NCBI GenBank assembly: GCA_017311315.1 | Contig: CM029669.1 | Coordinates: 18,077,102-18,141,101, forward strand | Direction: 5' to 3' | From: Dendrocalamus latiflorus | Lineage: Eukaryota > Streptophyta > Magnoliopsida > Poales > Poaceae | Length of the DNA stretch: 64,000 nt | Part shown: positions 37,335-49,125 of the stretch, piece by piece | How the letters are laid out: the number at the start of each line of letters is the position of its first letter | Numbering within the stretch: position 1 is the stretch's first letter | Program-made: the position numbers and the translations under genes | Notes under the pieces: generated by a model | What the model was told of the DNA's origin: nothing | Databases searched by the model: none | What the model saw: the letters and a program-made list of their open reading frames with translations, nothing else

Positions 37335-38777
37335 TAGGGCTGTGCATTTTATTACCGAACCGAAAAAACCGAACCGAACCGGTCAACTCGGTTTGACCGG
37401 TATTCGGTTCGGTTTCTGAAAAAATGGCATTTCATTTATTCGGTTTTTTCGGTATAAACCGAGTGGAAACCGAAAAAAACCGATGCTTCGCCAGTTCCAC
37501 GGTTCCGCCGGCTCGCGTCGCGCAGCCCAACTCCGACTCGGCCCAGGCCCAGGGCGAGGGCAGCATTAAGGCAGGCGCACGCGGCACGGCGGCAGTGGCA
37601 CGCCGTCCACATCCAGTGTCCACCGAGGACCGACACCGCTCGGCACTCTCGCCATCGCCAGATCCAGATCTGTTTTGAGTCTCGACGCTCTCGTCTTCAA
37701 CCCTAACCCTAGGCGCTCGGCGGCGGCGGCGACGGCGCTCCGAGGCTCCGACCTCCGGTGCTCCCCGCCTCCCCCGTCCCAACCTCCCAGGTTCGCCCGG
37801 CGGCCGCTCGGGCTCGTCGGGGCTCCCTCTCGGCGCTCGGCGGCGGCGCTCCAAGGCTCCGACCTCCGGTGCTCCCCTTCTCCCCCAGTCCCAGCCTCCC
37901 AGGTTCGCCCGGCGGCCGCTCGGGCTCGTCGGGGCTCCCTCTCCCAAGACTCGTCGCTCGTCGGGGCTCCTTCTGAGACCTTCTCCCAAGACGACGACTC
38001 CAAGCCCTCACCGTGTGGAGCCACCGACATCACCGCCGACTACTAGGTCTTCTCCATTCTAGTCTTGATCTGAAATTGTAAATGCTCCAGTAATCCAACC
38101 TCCGGTGCTCCCCCAGTCCCAGGCTCGGCCGGCGGCCCGCGGCCGCTCGGGCTCCGCCGCTCCGGTGCTCTGCCCCCGTCGGTGCTCCACTGCTCCGGTG
38201 CTCCCTCTCCCAAGACGCCGGCGCGGCGGCGCCAAGCCCTCACCGAGCCACTGAATTTCTGACGATGACTGTAGACTGTAGTGTTGATTGATGAGCTTTC
38301 TGCTGAGTGCTTTCTGTGTGTCATTCTGTATTTCAGTTCTGAGCTTGCTGTAAATTGTAATGCTGTTGCTGAGTGCCTGAGTTGCTGTAGACCTGAATCC
38401 TGATGTGTGGCTGACTGGTTGAATTCCTGTTGTGTGCGCCTGTGCGGTGTGCTTCTGTGCTGTACCATGTCAATGTGCGACGCAGTGGGGCTGTGGCAGT
38501 GTGGCTATGCCGCTGTGGTCTGGAATGGAAAGTGGAAACTCTGGAATGGAGTCATGGAGAATTGGAGATTAAGTGATTAATGTTTAGCAATTCGCGCAAA
38601 CTTTGGTAGAATTAGTATAACCGTATTTACCGATACCATACCGAAATAAAACGGTATTTACCGATACCATACCGTATTCTGTAAAGTACCGTATTTCCCG
38701 AATTAGTATAACCGTATTTATCAAACAAACCGTATTTATCGAACCGTATAAACAGAAAAAACCGAACGACAGTCCTA
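37335..38777. mobile_element. Non-autonomous hAT element with GC-rich cargo
   Basis: The ends are TAGGGCTGT and, inverted, ACAGTCCTA. A perfect 8-bp target duplication GCTGTAAC lies at 37327-37334 and 38778-38785. Both outer arms are AT-rich with ACCGAACCG/TTCGGTT and ACCGTATTTACCG motifs typical of such elements. The centre (about 37480-38270) is very GC-rich with an open frame at 37675-38046, and looks unlike the arms. No transposase is present. The centre contains a tandem duplication of about 100 bp. It may be captured host exon or CpG-island sequence; its source is unknown. Confidence 0.88.
37736..37945. repeat. About 110-bp GC-rich tandem duplication inside hAT element
   Basis: Two units share GGCTCCGACCTCCGGTGCTC and CCCGGCGGCCGCTCGGGCTC and then GTCGGGGCTCCCTCT. 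The first lies at about 37745-37832 and the second at about 37855-37942. A third partial copy (CCTCCGGTGCTCCCCCAGTC) lies near 38098-38120. Confidence 0.85.
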
Positions 38778-38785
38778 GCTGTAAC

Positions 38786-39460
38786 ACGCCCCAAAGCCAC
38801 CGAAAGATCCGTCCATGCGTTTGCTGTAACACGCCCCACGAGGCCGCCAGGCGAGCGTCCGAATTGGCCATACGTATCCGGACGCGAACCCGACACCCAC
38901 ACGGCACGGCACGCCGTGCACATCATACCGTGCACCCAATCGACCGGCTGGGCGGTCGTCACGTCCCACGCACGCCACGCCCGTCCGCGCTTCGATCGGC
39001 GCGGCGCGGCTCGGCTCCCGACGGTGCTCGGTCGATCGGTTCGGCGCGGCGCGGCCGGCTGGCACACAGTGCCGAGAGACGATCGAGTCTGCTGCACACA
39101 GCGCGCGCGCCAGTGGACGCACGCGCCGCGCGCGGTGGCCGATGCGTGCGGCGTGGCGCGGGGTTGTGGACGTAGATCGAGAGGTACGTAGCTGGGTAGT
39201 AGCACAGGCGGCCGGGTCGCGTGCGGCAGCGTACGGGCGTCTGCAGCCGCGGCCTGCCTGCCTGCTCCCGGTCGGCTAAATCTGGACGTACGGCTTTGCC
39301 GCTTTGCCGTCCCGTGCCGCGCACAGCTGCGATCGATCGCGTTGGAAATTGGGGCGACCGGCTTGTGCCGGCCATGGAGCCGGCCGGGCCGGGGCTAGAT
39401 GCGAGCGCGTCCACGCGCGCCGGACGGCCCCACCGGGCTGGGTCGAGCGGGTCTGGTAGG
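38786..39460. other. CpG-rich non-coding stretch
   Basis: A block of about 670 bases is strongly GC- and CpG-rich compared with its flanks. It has many overlapping chance frames on both strands. The phrase GCTGTAACACGCCCCA occurs twice at its left end (38778 and 38823 regions). No start codon context, splice pattern or protein family was recognised. It could be a relict promoter/first-exon region. Confidence 0.5.
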
Positions 39461-39464
39461 TCCT

Positions 39465-39730
39465 ACTCATTTCAGCTTGAGTTTTTAGTGTTTTATTTTT
39501 TTTACTATTTATAAATTTTATCTTATTTGAATTTTTAACTTTTAAAAGCTTTTTTACCTGTTCTTTTTTTCCGTATTCATTTGTGTTGTCCGTGATAGAT
39601 TAACCTGTTTTTTTTCTATTTTTAAATTTAGTTACGTCAAATAAGTTACCATCATCTACAGTGTAATTTCAGCCAACTACAGTATAATTTCAGCTATAAA
39701 TTAGTTTATTTCAGCTCAACCGAATGGTTA
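39465..39730 (+). repeat. AT-rich MITE-like repeat family B, copy 2
   Basis: Shares with the copies at 60815 and 61930 the order TATAAATTTTATCTTA, CGTATTCATTTG, GTCCGTGAT, CTATTTTTAAATTTAGTTACG, TCAAATAAGT and CAGCTCAACCGA. It is non-coding. Ends are approximate. Confidence 0.75.
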
Positions 39731-40323
39731 CTTATTCGCGCGTGGCTCTATGTGGCACTGTAACCTTAATCAGCCTTGCGTTTCTACGTTTCTTGGGACC
39801 GGTTACATTTGGAGGTCACTCACAGGTCAGTGAATAGCGTGATACTGCATGCACAATTTTGGGAGCTAGCAAGGGAGATACGAGGCACAGGTTGTCTCCT
39901 ATTTTTGTACGAGGCACAGGTTGTCTCCTATTTTTGTTATATCATTCGTGCATTGAACGACTGACAGTCTAGCCGTGAACTTATGCGGTTTGTTTCACGA
40001 ATCAAGAAAAATGGATGGTTATTTTTTTTAAGGCTCACGACCCGTGGTTTATAAGTTCAAATCTCAGAAAATTAAAGTGAAAAATGCACATAAATAACCT
40101 ATTCAAACAGTCTTTGATGAGAATTGAACTATGGTCATCAGCCAGATAGATAATGTGCCACACCACTATAGTCTTGTATCTAGATGATCAATATTATTTT
40201 TGTACAAAATCATCCTAGGTGAAAACAACTATTTGAAAATAAACAAATTAAGCTGATATATGCACTTCCATCTGATTAATCAGTGAAAAAAGAAATTACT
40301 GTTTTTTACATATTTTGTCCCAT
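39731..40323. other. Intergenic, no gene seen
   Basis: No coding region was recognised. A 25-bp phrase (ACGAGGCACAGGTTGTCTCC) is tandemly repeated near 39880-39930. Confidence 0.55.
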
Positions 40324-40332
40324 TTAATTATA

Positions 40333-40924
40333 AAGTAAATTTCACAAAGCCACATCACCTTTGACGAAACTATTATAAAACCACACTTTTAAGGATCAGT
40401 TTCACAAATCACACTTACTTTTGCGTAAAGTTTCACAAAGCCGTATTTTTTTAGCAAAGTCGTCATATGTGATGACCTTACATGCATCCTAGGTCCACTT
40501 GTGAGACTAAGGAGGCTATCCACATTTCCATTTGTTAGCATGGAGGTAATTGACATGGCGGATATCAGCTGACTCATTATCATGACTGTGTGTCATGGTG
40601 GAGTTGACTAAAGGACTTAAGCTCATTCTCTTGGAGCCCATCGGACGAGTCTGGGAGGTGCGCACAGGGATAGAGGTGGGAGGTTGTGCACATAGAAGTG
40701 GCACGAAGTGGGATGCGATGCGCAAAAGTAGCACAAAATGGAATGACCTTATTAGTATGACGAGTGGGCTCAGCATGTCGGGCCTCTCGCATATGACAAA
40801 ATCGCTTAAAAGTGTGGTTTTGTGAAACGTTATACATAATTGAGTGTGGTTTTATGAAATTGATGTTTAAAAGTGTTCTTTGTGATAGTTTTATCAAAGG
40901 TAGTGTGGTTTTGAAAAATTACTC
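40333..40924. mobile_element. Mutator-like MITE with 9-bp target duplication
   Basis: A 592-bp element with long imperfect terminal inverted repeats of about 100 bp. The left end reads AAGTAAATTTCACAAAGCC and the right end, inverted, GAGTAATTTTTCAAAACC. The 9-bp target duplication TTAATTATA is perfect (40324-40332 and 40925-40933). The interior lacks a transposase. The size of the target duplication and the long arms fit the Mutator superfamily. Confidence 0.88.
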
Positions 40925-41189
40925 TTAATTATATATCTGCTGTTGTGACGTCCTGTGTCATTACTCATTATCCTCAGAACATGACATCGGGCAACAGATT
41001 ACTATTCTCTAAGCCCAATGTCTTAGGGAATAATAAGTCTTACCAGAGTTGCGTAGCAAAATAATAACTAGATGTTGTGCTTTATTACAGCAACTAGCCA
41101 CATAGTGCTATAGTCTTTAGTACAATACTAAGTACAAAAGGGATATACATATTATTTATATGCCCCATCTCTTGCAGCCCGAAAATAGT

Positions 41190-42311
41190 GGTTTCTCCGA
41201 ATCCTCTATCAAGGTGGTTTCTCCAAGTTCTCCATCAAGCACTTAAATTTACTAAACTCTCTTACTATAGTTCTCTTCTTCATCACGTAACATCTGATCT
41301 AGATTATCATCGTGCAGCCTATCCTCATCAAAAGAACAATCGATATCTGGTATATCGTTGTCTCCCTTAACGGTGTTACTACCTTCCTGTATAATCTGCT
41401 CTTTACTGTGACTACTCCAACATGTATACCCCTCTTTAAAACCACTTTGAATCAAGTGTGTTTTTATTTGCGCTAAATTAGTAAATATCTTAATTTCATC
41501 CCCCTTTTCAATATATCTTGTCCGGCAGCTCTTCTAAAAGCAGACATGTCATCGATATACTCTTTACTCACACGGTTCTCAACGTATTTCTAGTTTCGGT
41601 CCATCTACGCTACGCATATGATAAATTATTGTTAAATTAGTTTAATGCTCTCCTAGGTAGCCATTACATGTACGTACACTCTTACACATAATTGGTATTC
41701 ACCATAATTTATCCATCTAAAATAGCTAGCTATGATTCATGAACCAATTCAATAAGAATTAAAGTAGATAGGAGTGAGACCCACTCTTAAATTGAAACAA
41801 AAATTACCTAGCTAGTTCTCTCTTTCCTTGCAACAAAAAAGTGCGTAGATCTAGTTAGAATGTAATATATTTCATTATATATATAGTACTAATCACTAAC
41901 ATTAGTTCACCATGAACAAAGGGATACACAAGCACCCTTTCAAATCTCCAGTCTTCTTTCACCAGATCACGTCAAAGCTGCTGCCTAACAGACAGAATAT
42001 CTGTTGGGACGAGAATATTTAATAACACAATGAATATCACAAACACTTCCATTCACAACCCATCTACGATATTGTGATAAGTTCATACATCACAGACATT
42101 TTTTTATTACGAACTGTCTGTGATGTATCACAGACGGTTTATGTAAAAAATCATCTGTGATAAGTAGGTCATCACTGATGATTCTTACCATTGGTTACAA
42201 TATAGACGATCATGCTAGTAAAACCGTCTGAGATAATTATACCGTAGCTTAACGAATTCTATAGAACCGTCTGTGATGAGACATTCCGTATAATCTTTCT
42301 ATGTAGTAGTG
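41190..42311 (-). mobile_element. Truncated CACTA element, 5' end
   Basis: The right end is TATGTAGTAGTG, the inverted CACTACTACATA terminus. Inward from it, at about 42050-42290, are TCACAGACGGTT/AACCGTCTGTGA subterminal motifs. At about 41252-41455 the minus strand encodes an acidic stretch (GFKEGYTCWSSH, DDNLDQMLRDEEENY) matching the N-terminal part of CACTA TNP2 transposases. A similar stretch lies at 55960-56150 of the large CACTA element. The rest of the transposase and the other terminus are missing. Confidence 0.8.
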
Positions 42312-43788
42312 CCCCCTGCTGCGTTCTGAAATCTCCATCTTTACGGGGAGGATCAAAGGGGATCTGCCTAGGCCAAAGAGAGAAGTATCTCGTGGGAATA
42401 CCTCATACATGAACATGAGCTCAGGTGAGGAGATGGTGTGACTTGTAAGCACACCTATGCCATCTTTCTAAAGGCGATCGAGAGGCGAGCTAGCGAATGA
42501 TGAGGCCTCGTGGGCAGCTGGGGTATGCACGTAGCATGCAGCTGGTCCTGCGAGACCGATGGCGAAAGATGGCTCGATTTGTCTAGTGCTTTCCAGCTCG
42601 ATCGATCGTCACCTGATCGCCTCAACTTCAATTCCAAAGGATTAATTAGTTACTCCGATTAATCAACTAGTAACTCTTCCAGGTAAAAAAAAAACTACTG
42701 CATCAGCATGCATGGTCAGGACTCAGGATGCCACGAAGAAATGGGAGAGCCCTGTGTGACATCCTGAATTTGCTGCAATTAACCAGTTGGGTGTCCCGGC
42801 CTGCATCATGCCTGCATCATGCCTCTCATTAGCAGCATAACGTCCTGTACATGTAGTTGCGCGCACTTCTGAATGATTAATAAAATTCTCGCGCACTTGG
42901 GGGCACGGTCGATGTAGCATGCCTGCAGCGGCAGGCGATTGAGCGAGCGAGCGAGCGAACGAACGAACGATGTGGATATGGCAATGATGATTGCCGGCGG
43001 CATTGGCCTTTCCCGGCGAGAGGCTTGCATGTGTTCCAGATCCCTCTTGCGCTCCCTGGCCATCATTATCCCAACCCATCCCATTCCCTGGACAGTAAAC
43101 AAAACTGACTAATTAGACGCAACAGGACGAACAGCTTATTGTAAGTGCAATCTCTACCAAACCATGCATGTTTATATGAAACAAAACAAAAAAAGAAGTT
43201 CATGAATTATGAGTATACGAGAGTAAACCGTGGCTGCTTTTCGTGTGTGTACTCGCTTTTTTGGAGAGGGAGGCCATCAGGCCAGGGGCCATGGCTGCCT
43301 GCTTGCCTGCCAAGCGTTCCATTTCCTCGTAGTTTCTTCATGACATTACTAATTGACCTGCCCCATGTGCTCATAAGGTAGGGCCAGGGACTCGATATAT
43401 GCATGGCTTCCCAAGATTATAGCTTAGCTTAGCTAAACAAGAAGCACAATGACACAATGCATACATCTTGCAATGCATTGGATTGGATATGCAACACATA
43501 TATGTTATGTGTACTTTGGGAGTACGTGCATGTACATAATGTTTCGTGTCTGATTGATCGAGTACTGCAAAACCGTGGCTCAAATTAGCACTTGTTTCAG
43601 AGCTGAATTATGGCACTACAAATCGCGGTTGGTGAGGAACCATGGAGGACCGCATGTGAAGGTTGGACTGGACCTACCAAAGCTCCCACTCTTATCACCA
43701 AACATGCAGATCAAACAGTCGATGATGGGTGGTGTGTTTCATACGATTTGCCCCCTTCTCTGCTCTGCACGAGTTTGTACGTACGTGC
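42312..43788. other. Intergenic, no gene supported
   Basis: No gene was recognised. A short (GAGC)n-(GAAC)n tract lies at about 42937-42970, and CTGCATCATG is tandemly repeated near 42800-42822. Minus-strand frames overlapping 42723-43102 are not convincing. Confidence 0.5.
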
Positions 43789-43797
43789 GTATGCATA

Positions 43798-44349
43798 GAT
43801 TTTTTTTTAAAATAATCTTTTTTCTATTCCAAAATCTAGAGATACATTTAATTTTTTTATAGAAATAGTCTCCATCCGTTCAACTATTGGACGGCTGGAC
43901 CCTCTCGCCTAAGTGCCGAGAGGCACGCAGGCCAGTCCCCTAACGGTTAAACGATAGGTGCTATCGCCCAACCTTCTGGTGACAGCACCTCTCACCAATC
44001 CCTAATTTTCGACCACATTGTTCTTTCGACTACTCACTAATTTTCGACCGCGATGTTTCGACCACGTTTTTTTTCAAGCACTCACTAATCTTCGACCACA
44101 TTGTGTCGATCACATTGCTTCGACCATGCTGATCGTCGACCATGTCGGTTCGACCACGGACCTATGGGCGACTGTATACTTGTCGCCCAGTGGTAGAGCT
44201 AATGCCTGTCTGTCGCTCGGCCGTTAAGTGACAGAGTTCAGTCGCCCAACAGTTAGACGATTGGAAACTATTTCTGTAAAAAAATTAAAACGCAGATATA
44301 TTTCTATATTTTCGAATAAAAAATAGATTATTTTTTTTAAAAAAACTCC
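43798..44349. mobile_element. Mutator-like MITE with 9-bp target duplication
   Basis: A 552-bp element has A/T-rich terminal inverted repeats of about 85-90 bp: TTTTTTTAAAATAATC through ATAGAAATAGT on the left, and the inverse near 44262-44349. The 9-bp duplication GTATGCATA flanks it (43789-43797 and 44350-44358). The interior carries repeated TTCGACCAC phrases and no gene. Confidence 0.85.
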
Positions 44350-44381
44350 GTATGCATATATAGGACAAGATATAATAGCAA

Positions 44382-44796
44382 CTAGCTGCATATAAGCGCG
44401 GCGCACGCCGCGCTAGCTACCGTGTGGACCAAAATAAAAGAGACGATAATTCGCAGGGAGTTTCATAAAAAAAATCAAGGACAAATACATAATTTCGGGA
44501 AAATCAAAGGGTTTTTTTTTGTAAAAAATTGAGGACTTGTACGTATGTAAATAAGGACCTATACGTAATTTTGGAAACCCGCCGGGCGCAATCCAAAAAT
44601 TTTTTGCAAAGAAAAAACTTGCAGGGACCTTTTCGCGAGAAAAAAGGACCTATACGTAATTTTCGCAAAACCGGAGGAAAGTGCCTTGGCCGGCCGTACG
44701 TGAATTCGCTGGCCACGCGCCGGCCGGCCGAGCGCTGGGGGCGATGTGGCCCGCGCGAGAGGCCGGGAATCCCCCCCGCAAATGTATAGTTTATGA
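44382..44796 (-). mobile_element. Mini-Helitron, copy 1
   Basis: Read on the minus strand it starts TCATAAAC after an A and ends CTAG followed by T, as expected for Helitrons, which insert between A and T without target duplication. A perfect GC-rich hairpin (AGCGCGGCG/CGCCGCGCT, 44395-44414) sits nine bases before the CTAG end. The interior has several TACGTA(C/A)AGGTCC-type phrases and a GGGGGGGATTCCCGGCC segment near the 5' end. It is closely related to the copies at 59540 and 61297. Confidence 0.82.
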
Positions 44797-44931
44797 TTCA
44801 ACATGCACCGGCTAGCTAGCTACATGGTGCAGAGCTGCTGATCTTGTCAGGGCTCCTACATGCGAGGTCCCCGGCATGCCGATATGCACAACTGACAACT
44901 CGATCACAAGCAAGAAGCCGATCGAACCTTA

Positions 44932-45204
44932 GAGCAGGTACAATAAGGCTTAGTCAGCAGACTATAGCAAATATAATATCAACCAAATCTTACGTGGCAG
45001 AGAGAGAAAGGAAGAGAGAGAAGGAAGCTGGCTACTAAATTACAGCTAGCTATAGCACGTAAAAATATGCATTTCACTCTCTTACACGTGGGGCCAAATA
45101 GTTATTGTAATAGCTACCTTATTGTATGAACTATTTTTTTGAAAACTATAGATAAAATAGACAAGTATTATAGCCACTAGTTAGCTATACTATTGTACTT
45201 GCTC
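44932..45204. mobile_element. Tourist-like MITE
   Basis: A 273-bp element with ends GAGCAGGTACAATA and, inverted, TATTGTACTTGCTC. It is flanked by TTA on both sides (44929-44931 and 45205-45207), the target of PIF/Harbinger elements. It is non-coding and shares its terminus with 60152-60457. Confidence 0.9.
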
Positions 45205-45207
45205 TTA

Positions 45208-48200
45208 TCGAGGGCAGGACGACATGGCTGCTGAATTACATGGCTGGCCGGCAAGATCGATCGAATGCCTGCAGGAAAGCGTCCAAATCACCCCCCATGG
45301 AGACGTAACAGGGACTTAGCTTGCAAGTGTCAAGTGTGCAACTGCTGCTGAGCCATGCTGCCATGGTACAGTTCAGTTCAGCTATACTGACACTGATGTA
45401 TCAGAGCAGGAGACTAGCTAGCTTGACCGTAAATTCAGGGGTGTGTAGTTGCATATAACTTCAGTAAGGAAGGCGTATAGCACTTGTGAAAAATACAAGC
45501 TAGTCCATGGCAAATCTTGCTTGAAGGCTAATGGCAAGTAATCGTGAACTGTAATCAGCAGAAAGCATGAGGCAGTACAGATTAGTACAAACTAAACTAG
45601 TAGCGTTATTATAGACAGTACGGTCGGCTTCGATGATACCAGCAATCAATTGACTGCGCAGAGAAACTAGCAATGCAAGCAGGTGCCGAACTCATTCCTA
45701 CCCAGACTGAATCAAGAGATTCCTAACCTTATTATTTACCTCTGAAAGATTTATCAGAGTGATCTGATCATTAGCAAAGACAACCCACATTGATGATGCA
45801 AATTAGTTATCCAGGCTATACCTATTATAGACTTATTGTTGCACTGTTACATTGGGAGGTTAGCATAGGATTCAGTACTTAGAGTTATCTGGGTGGTGCT
45901 ACCGCAAATCATAATTTCTCATGCTATATCTGTATCAACACCTCTTACCATCAATCCAGATAGGTAAACTAAGTTTTAGGGTTTTGAGAAGCATAAAATA
46001 CTTTAGACCAATGTATCAGTCACTTCCCTCCAATGACTGGCAAAAAACGAGTTTCATATTCAAAATTGATGACTGGGCAATTTAATGTCCATGGGCTGGG
46101 CAATTTAATGTCCATGGGTATCTAAATAAGACTAAGTATGGCATTTAGATATAACTTATAACTAGTATGTTTATCATTAATTCTAGGGTGATAAGGTTCA
46201 TGTTCAAAGTCAAGGTGTGGGGTATAATTAAATAATTATCCATAGGAATTTATCTATGAAAAGTGTGAATATAATTTATGTAACATGGTAAATCATGCAA
46301 TTTGATAGTTTCAAATAAAATAATTTGCATTCAAAAGGTAGGCACGATACGAGATCAAAGTAATAACTTGTCTTGCTCAATTTACCGTAGTCTTAATCTT
46401 AATCAAAGCCTTCTCAGTCAGTGGTCTTAAACTCTTGGTCTCTATATTTATTCGAATCTTGATTCCACTTGAATTGTTGCTTCATCGAGACTCCAACTTC
46501 TAATTACACGATAAACGATCGAAATACCAAATAAATCCAGAGAGCCTCAAAAGATCCAAATAAATCCGAAATAAGCTTAACTGAGTTTTCTTATGACTAA
46601 GTTGGTGATATGAGATGAGGTTTAGCAAGTGCGAGATATTTGACAAAGTCAAACGGAGTTTGAGCAAAAAGAGGGAATGGTAGAAAAGCTCTGCCAGAAA
46701 GGATATAAAAGAAGGATCGATCGATGTCGAGGGAACATTTACAGGAATATTCTGCTTCAGATTCGAAGATGGCTGGACATAGCCAATTAAAGGATACGAT
46801 TGGCTTGATCTCTAATTTAAAGAATTCTAGTATTATTTATATTTATTAAGGTATGAGTTGGGTTAGACTTGTGATAGATATAAGAGTCCACCTGGGTGAT
46901 TGGGCATTAAGTGACAAGCATTGATACATAGGATTCAAGGCGCAAGTTTCACATGCGATGAGAATAACTTTAATTTGCTGAATTAATCTTAGAGGTCATA
47001 TTTTACCAAGATTCTCTTGTAAGATTGTGCCTCGAAGTGTTGGTACATTAATTATTCTTAATAACCATTGGTGATTTAAATTCAGAGATAAAGATAGGAT
47101 GATTGTTATTAAGTTAAGATTGTATTTTTATCAAGACTTCTAATTTAAATTTGTATTTCACTTTAAGTGGCATAGACATACTAGTTAATTACCTTTTCTT
47201 TAACTTAATTGTTATTGTCACAAAGTTGAACATACAAATAATGTCTTTTGATTTAGCACTTGGATTAGCGATACAAAATTAATGGTCCACCAATTATTTT
47301 TTAGAAGCATTTAATTATATGCAAGGCGATCTTTAATTTAAATCTTAAGATTTACAGTTAAATATTAGTGACCCAAAGTTCAAATTATCTACCTTAATCA
47401 TTAAAGGTTATCTCAAAAAGGGATCCTTATGAATTTTTTGAGACATGCGAATTAATTTGATTATTTTCACATGGCTTAACCTCGCATTAATTATCTTTGT
47501 AGGATAATTAACTTGCTAATCCTTTTGACATGTAATTGACCAAGATTGTCTCTAATATTTTTATTTTCCAAAAATCTTCATTCATAATTAAATTTTATTC
47601 TTATTTTTTTATTTGTATTCTTGAGTTAATGGCATACACAAACTAGTTAGTGATTACTTTGAATAGCTATAGATCAAATGGGCCCACAGGTCATTGAGAG
47701 AGAGAAATAGAGAGTGGGCACACAGGAGAAACAGAGGAGTGCTCAGCCGACAGGGGAAACCAGGGGGTGCACGGTGACAACGGGCGACGGTTGGAGAGGC
47801 AGCGAGGACAAGCAAAATAGGATGTCGGGGAGGGAAGAGGTGGCGTCGCGGCCGAGAGGGCGCGAGGACTAATGGTCGACAGCTGGAGTGGCCAAGTACA
47901 GGTGCTGAATGGAGGCGATGATGACCGGAGGGAGGGGAGAGGAAAGGGAGGTGAGCACAGGCACGAGGGAGGTGAAAGGAAGCTTATCGAGTGTTCTGTG
48001 GAGGCGTAGAAGCACCAGAGTGGGCCGGCAACATGAGGCCGAGGGTGGCACGGGGAGACTCACAGTGGTGGTGACCTCGGGTTGTAGGGAGCTTTGGCCG
48101 ATGGTTGGGGAAGGTCAAGGACAACGAGGTGGAGCTCCAACTAGGAGGAATCGACCCAAGGGGCGTTGAGGAGGAGATGGCGGTGGTGGAGGCACAATTC

Positions 48201-48775
48201 AGCTGGAACCGAGGAAGAACGACGTTCTAGCGAGCTCCACACACAAATTTCCAATTAAATAAAAGGGGAAGAATAGGACACTTGGGAACACATTTCAACA
48301 CGAGTGGATTGGAGGTAGCTTCGCTATGTTGGCTAGAACGACATGGGAGACAGCAGCAGTCGACACATGGGACACGGTGGCTTACAGCTTTGGGAGGGAG
48401 GAGTTGGGGCAATGGGGGGAGTCAAGGTGTGTTTCGGGCTTTTATAGCCATGTAAGGTGTTTCTGTGCTAATGTCCAGCTGTGCAGAGCATTGGCCGAGT
48501 GGCACGGTGCAATGGGCGGCGCACGAGGCGGTATGCGTGCTGTGGGTGGCATGGCTAGCACGTGCAGTTGGGCTGGCTGGAGCCACACGTGGCCATAGGT
48601 AGCGTGCGGCATGGGTGTGTACGCAAATGGCGTGTCATGCATCACGTGGGCGTGACGCACGCGTGTGGTGCACAGGCAACGCACAGCGCGAGTGTGCAGT
48701 TGTGGGTGGTGCAGCATGCTTGTGCAGCGCTGGCGCCAGGGGTGGGTCAAGCGGCTAGCGCGCGGGATCACCGGG
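45208..48775. other. Intergenic, AT-rich then GC-rich, no gene supported
   Basis: Over 45208-47690 the sequence is AT-rich with no coding signal; GGGCAATTTAATGTCCATGG is tandemly repeated near 46074-46119. From about 47690 to 48775 it becomes G-rich with many chance frames on both strands (for example 47909-48169 and 48442-48771). These have low-complexity composition and no recognised domains. Confidence 0.5.
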
Positions 48776-48789
48776 CACTACTGCAGAAA

Positions 48790-49125
48790 GTTCATCATAG
48801 ACAGTTCAAAAACATCATCATAGATGGTTTCATGAGTTGTCTGTGTTTATGGTTCAGTAATGACATGAGGTCATCACCGACAGTTTTCAAACTGTATGTG
48901 ATACATACTATCACAGACAATTTGTAATAGAAACCATCTGTGATATGTGAGGAATCATAGACGGTTTCAACTAAAAACTGTCTGTGATAGTTTAATATCA
49001 TAGACGGTTTGTAGTTGAAACCATTTATGATTCATCACATATCACGAACGGTTTCTACTACAAATCGTCTGTGATAGTTTAATATCATAGACGGTTATGA
49101 GTTTATAACCATCTGTAATATTCTT
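48790..49125. repeat. Subterminal palindromic repeat array, left end of CACTA
   Basis: About six to eight imperfect copies of a unit pairing (A)TCATAGACGGTTT with AAACCGTCTGTGAT, alternating orientation. Such subterminal arrays bind the TnpA-type protein in En/Spm elements; binding here is inferred. Confidence 0.88.

Noticed and set aside
37697..37712. Telomere-like CCCTAACCCTA
   Set aside because: Fewer than two full units inside GC-rich transposon cargo.
37675..38046. 123-codon frame in the hAT element cargo as a gene
   Set aside because: Low-complexity, GC-rich and tandemly duplicated; no domain, and no support for expression.
38627..39414. Long overlapping Arg/Ala-rich frames on both strands
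   Set aside because: They are expected by chance in CpG-rich DNA, where stop codons are scarce.
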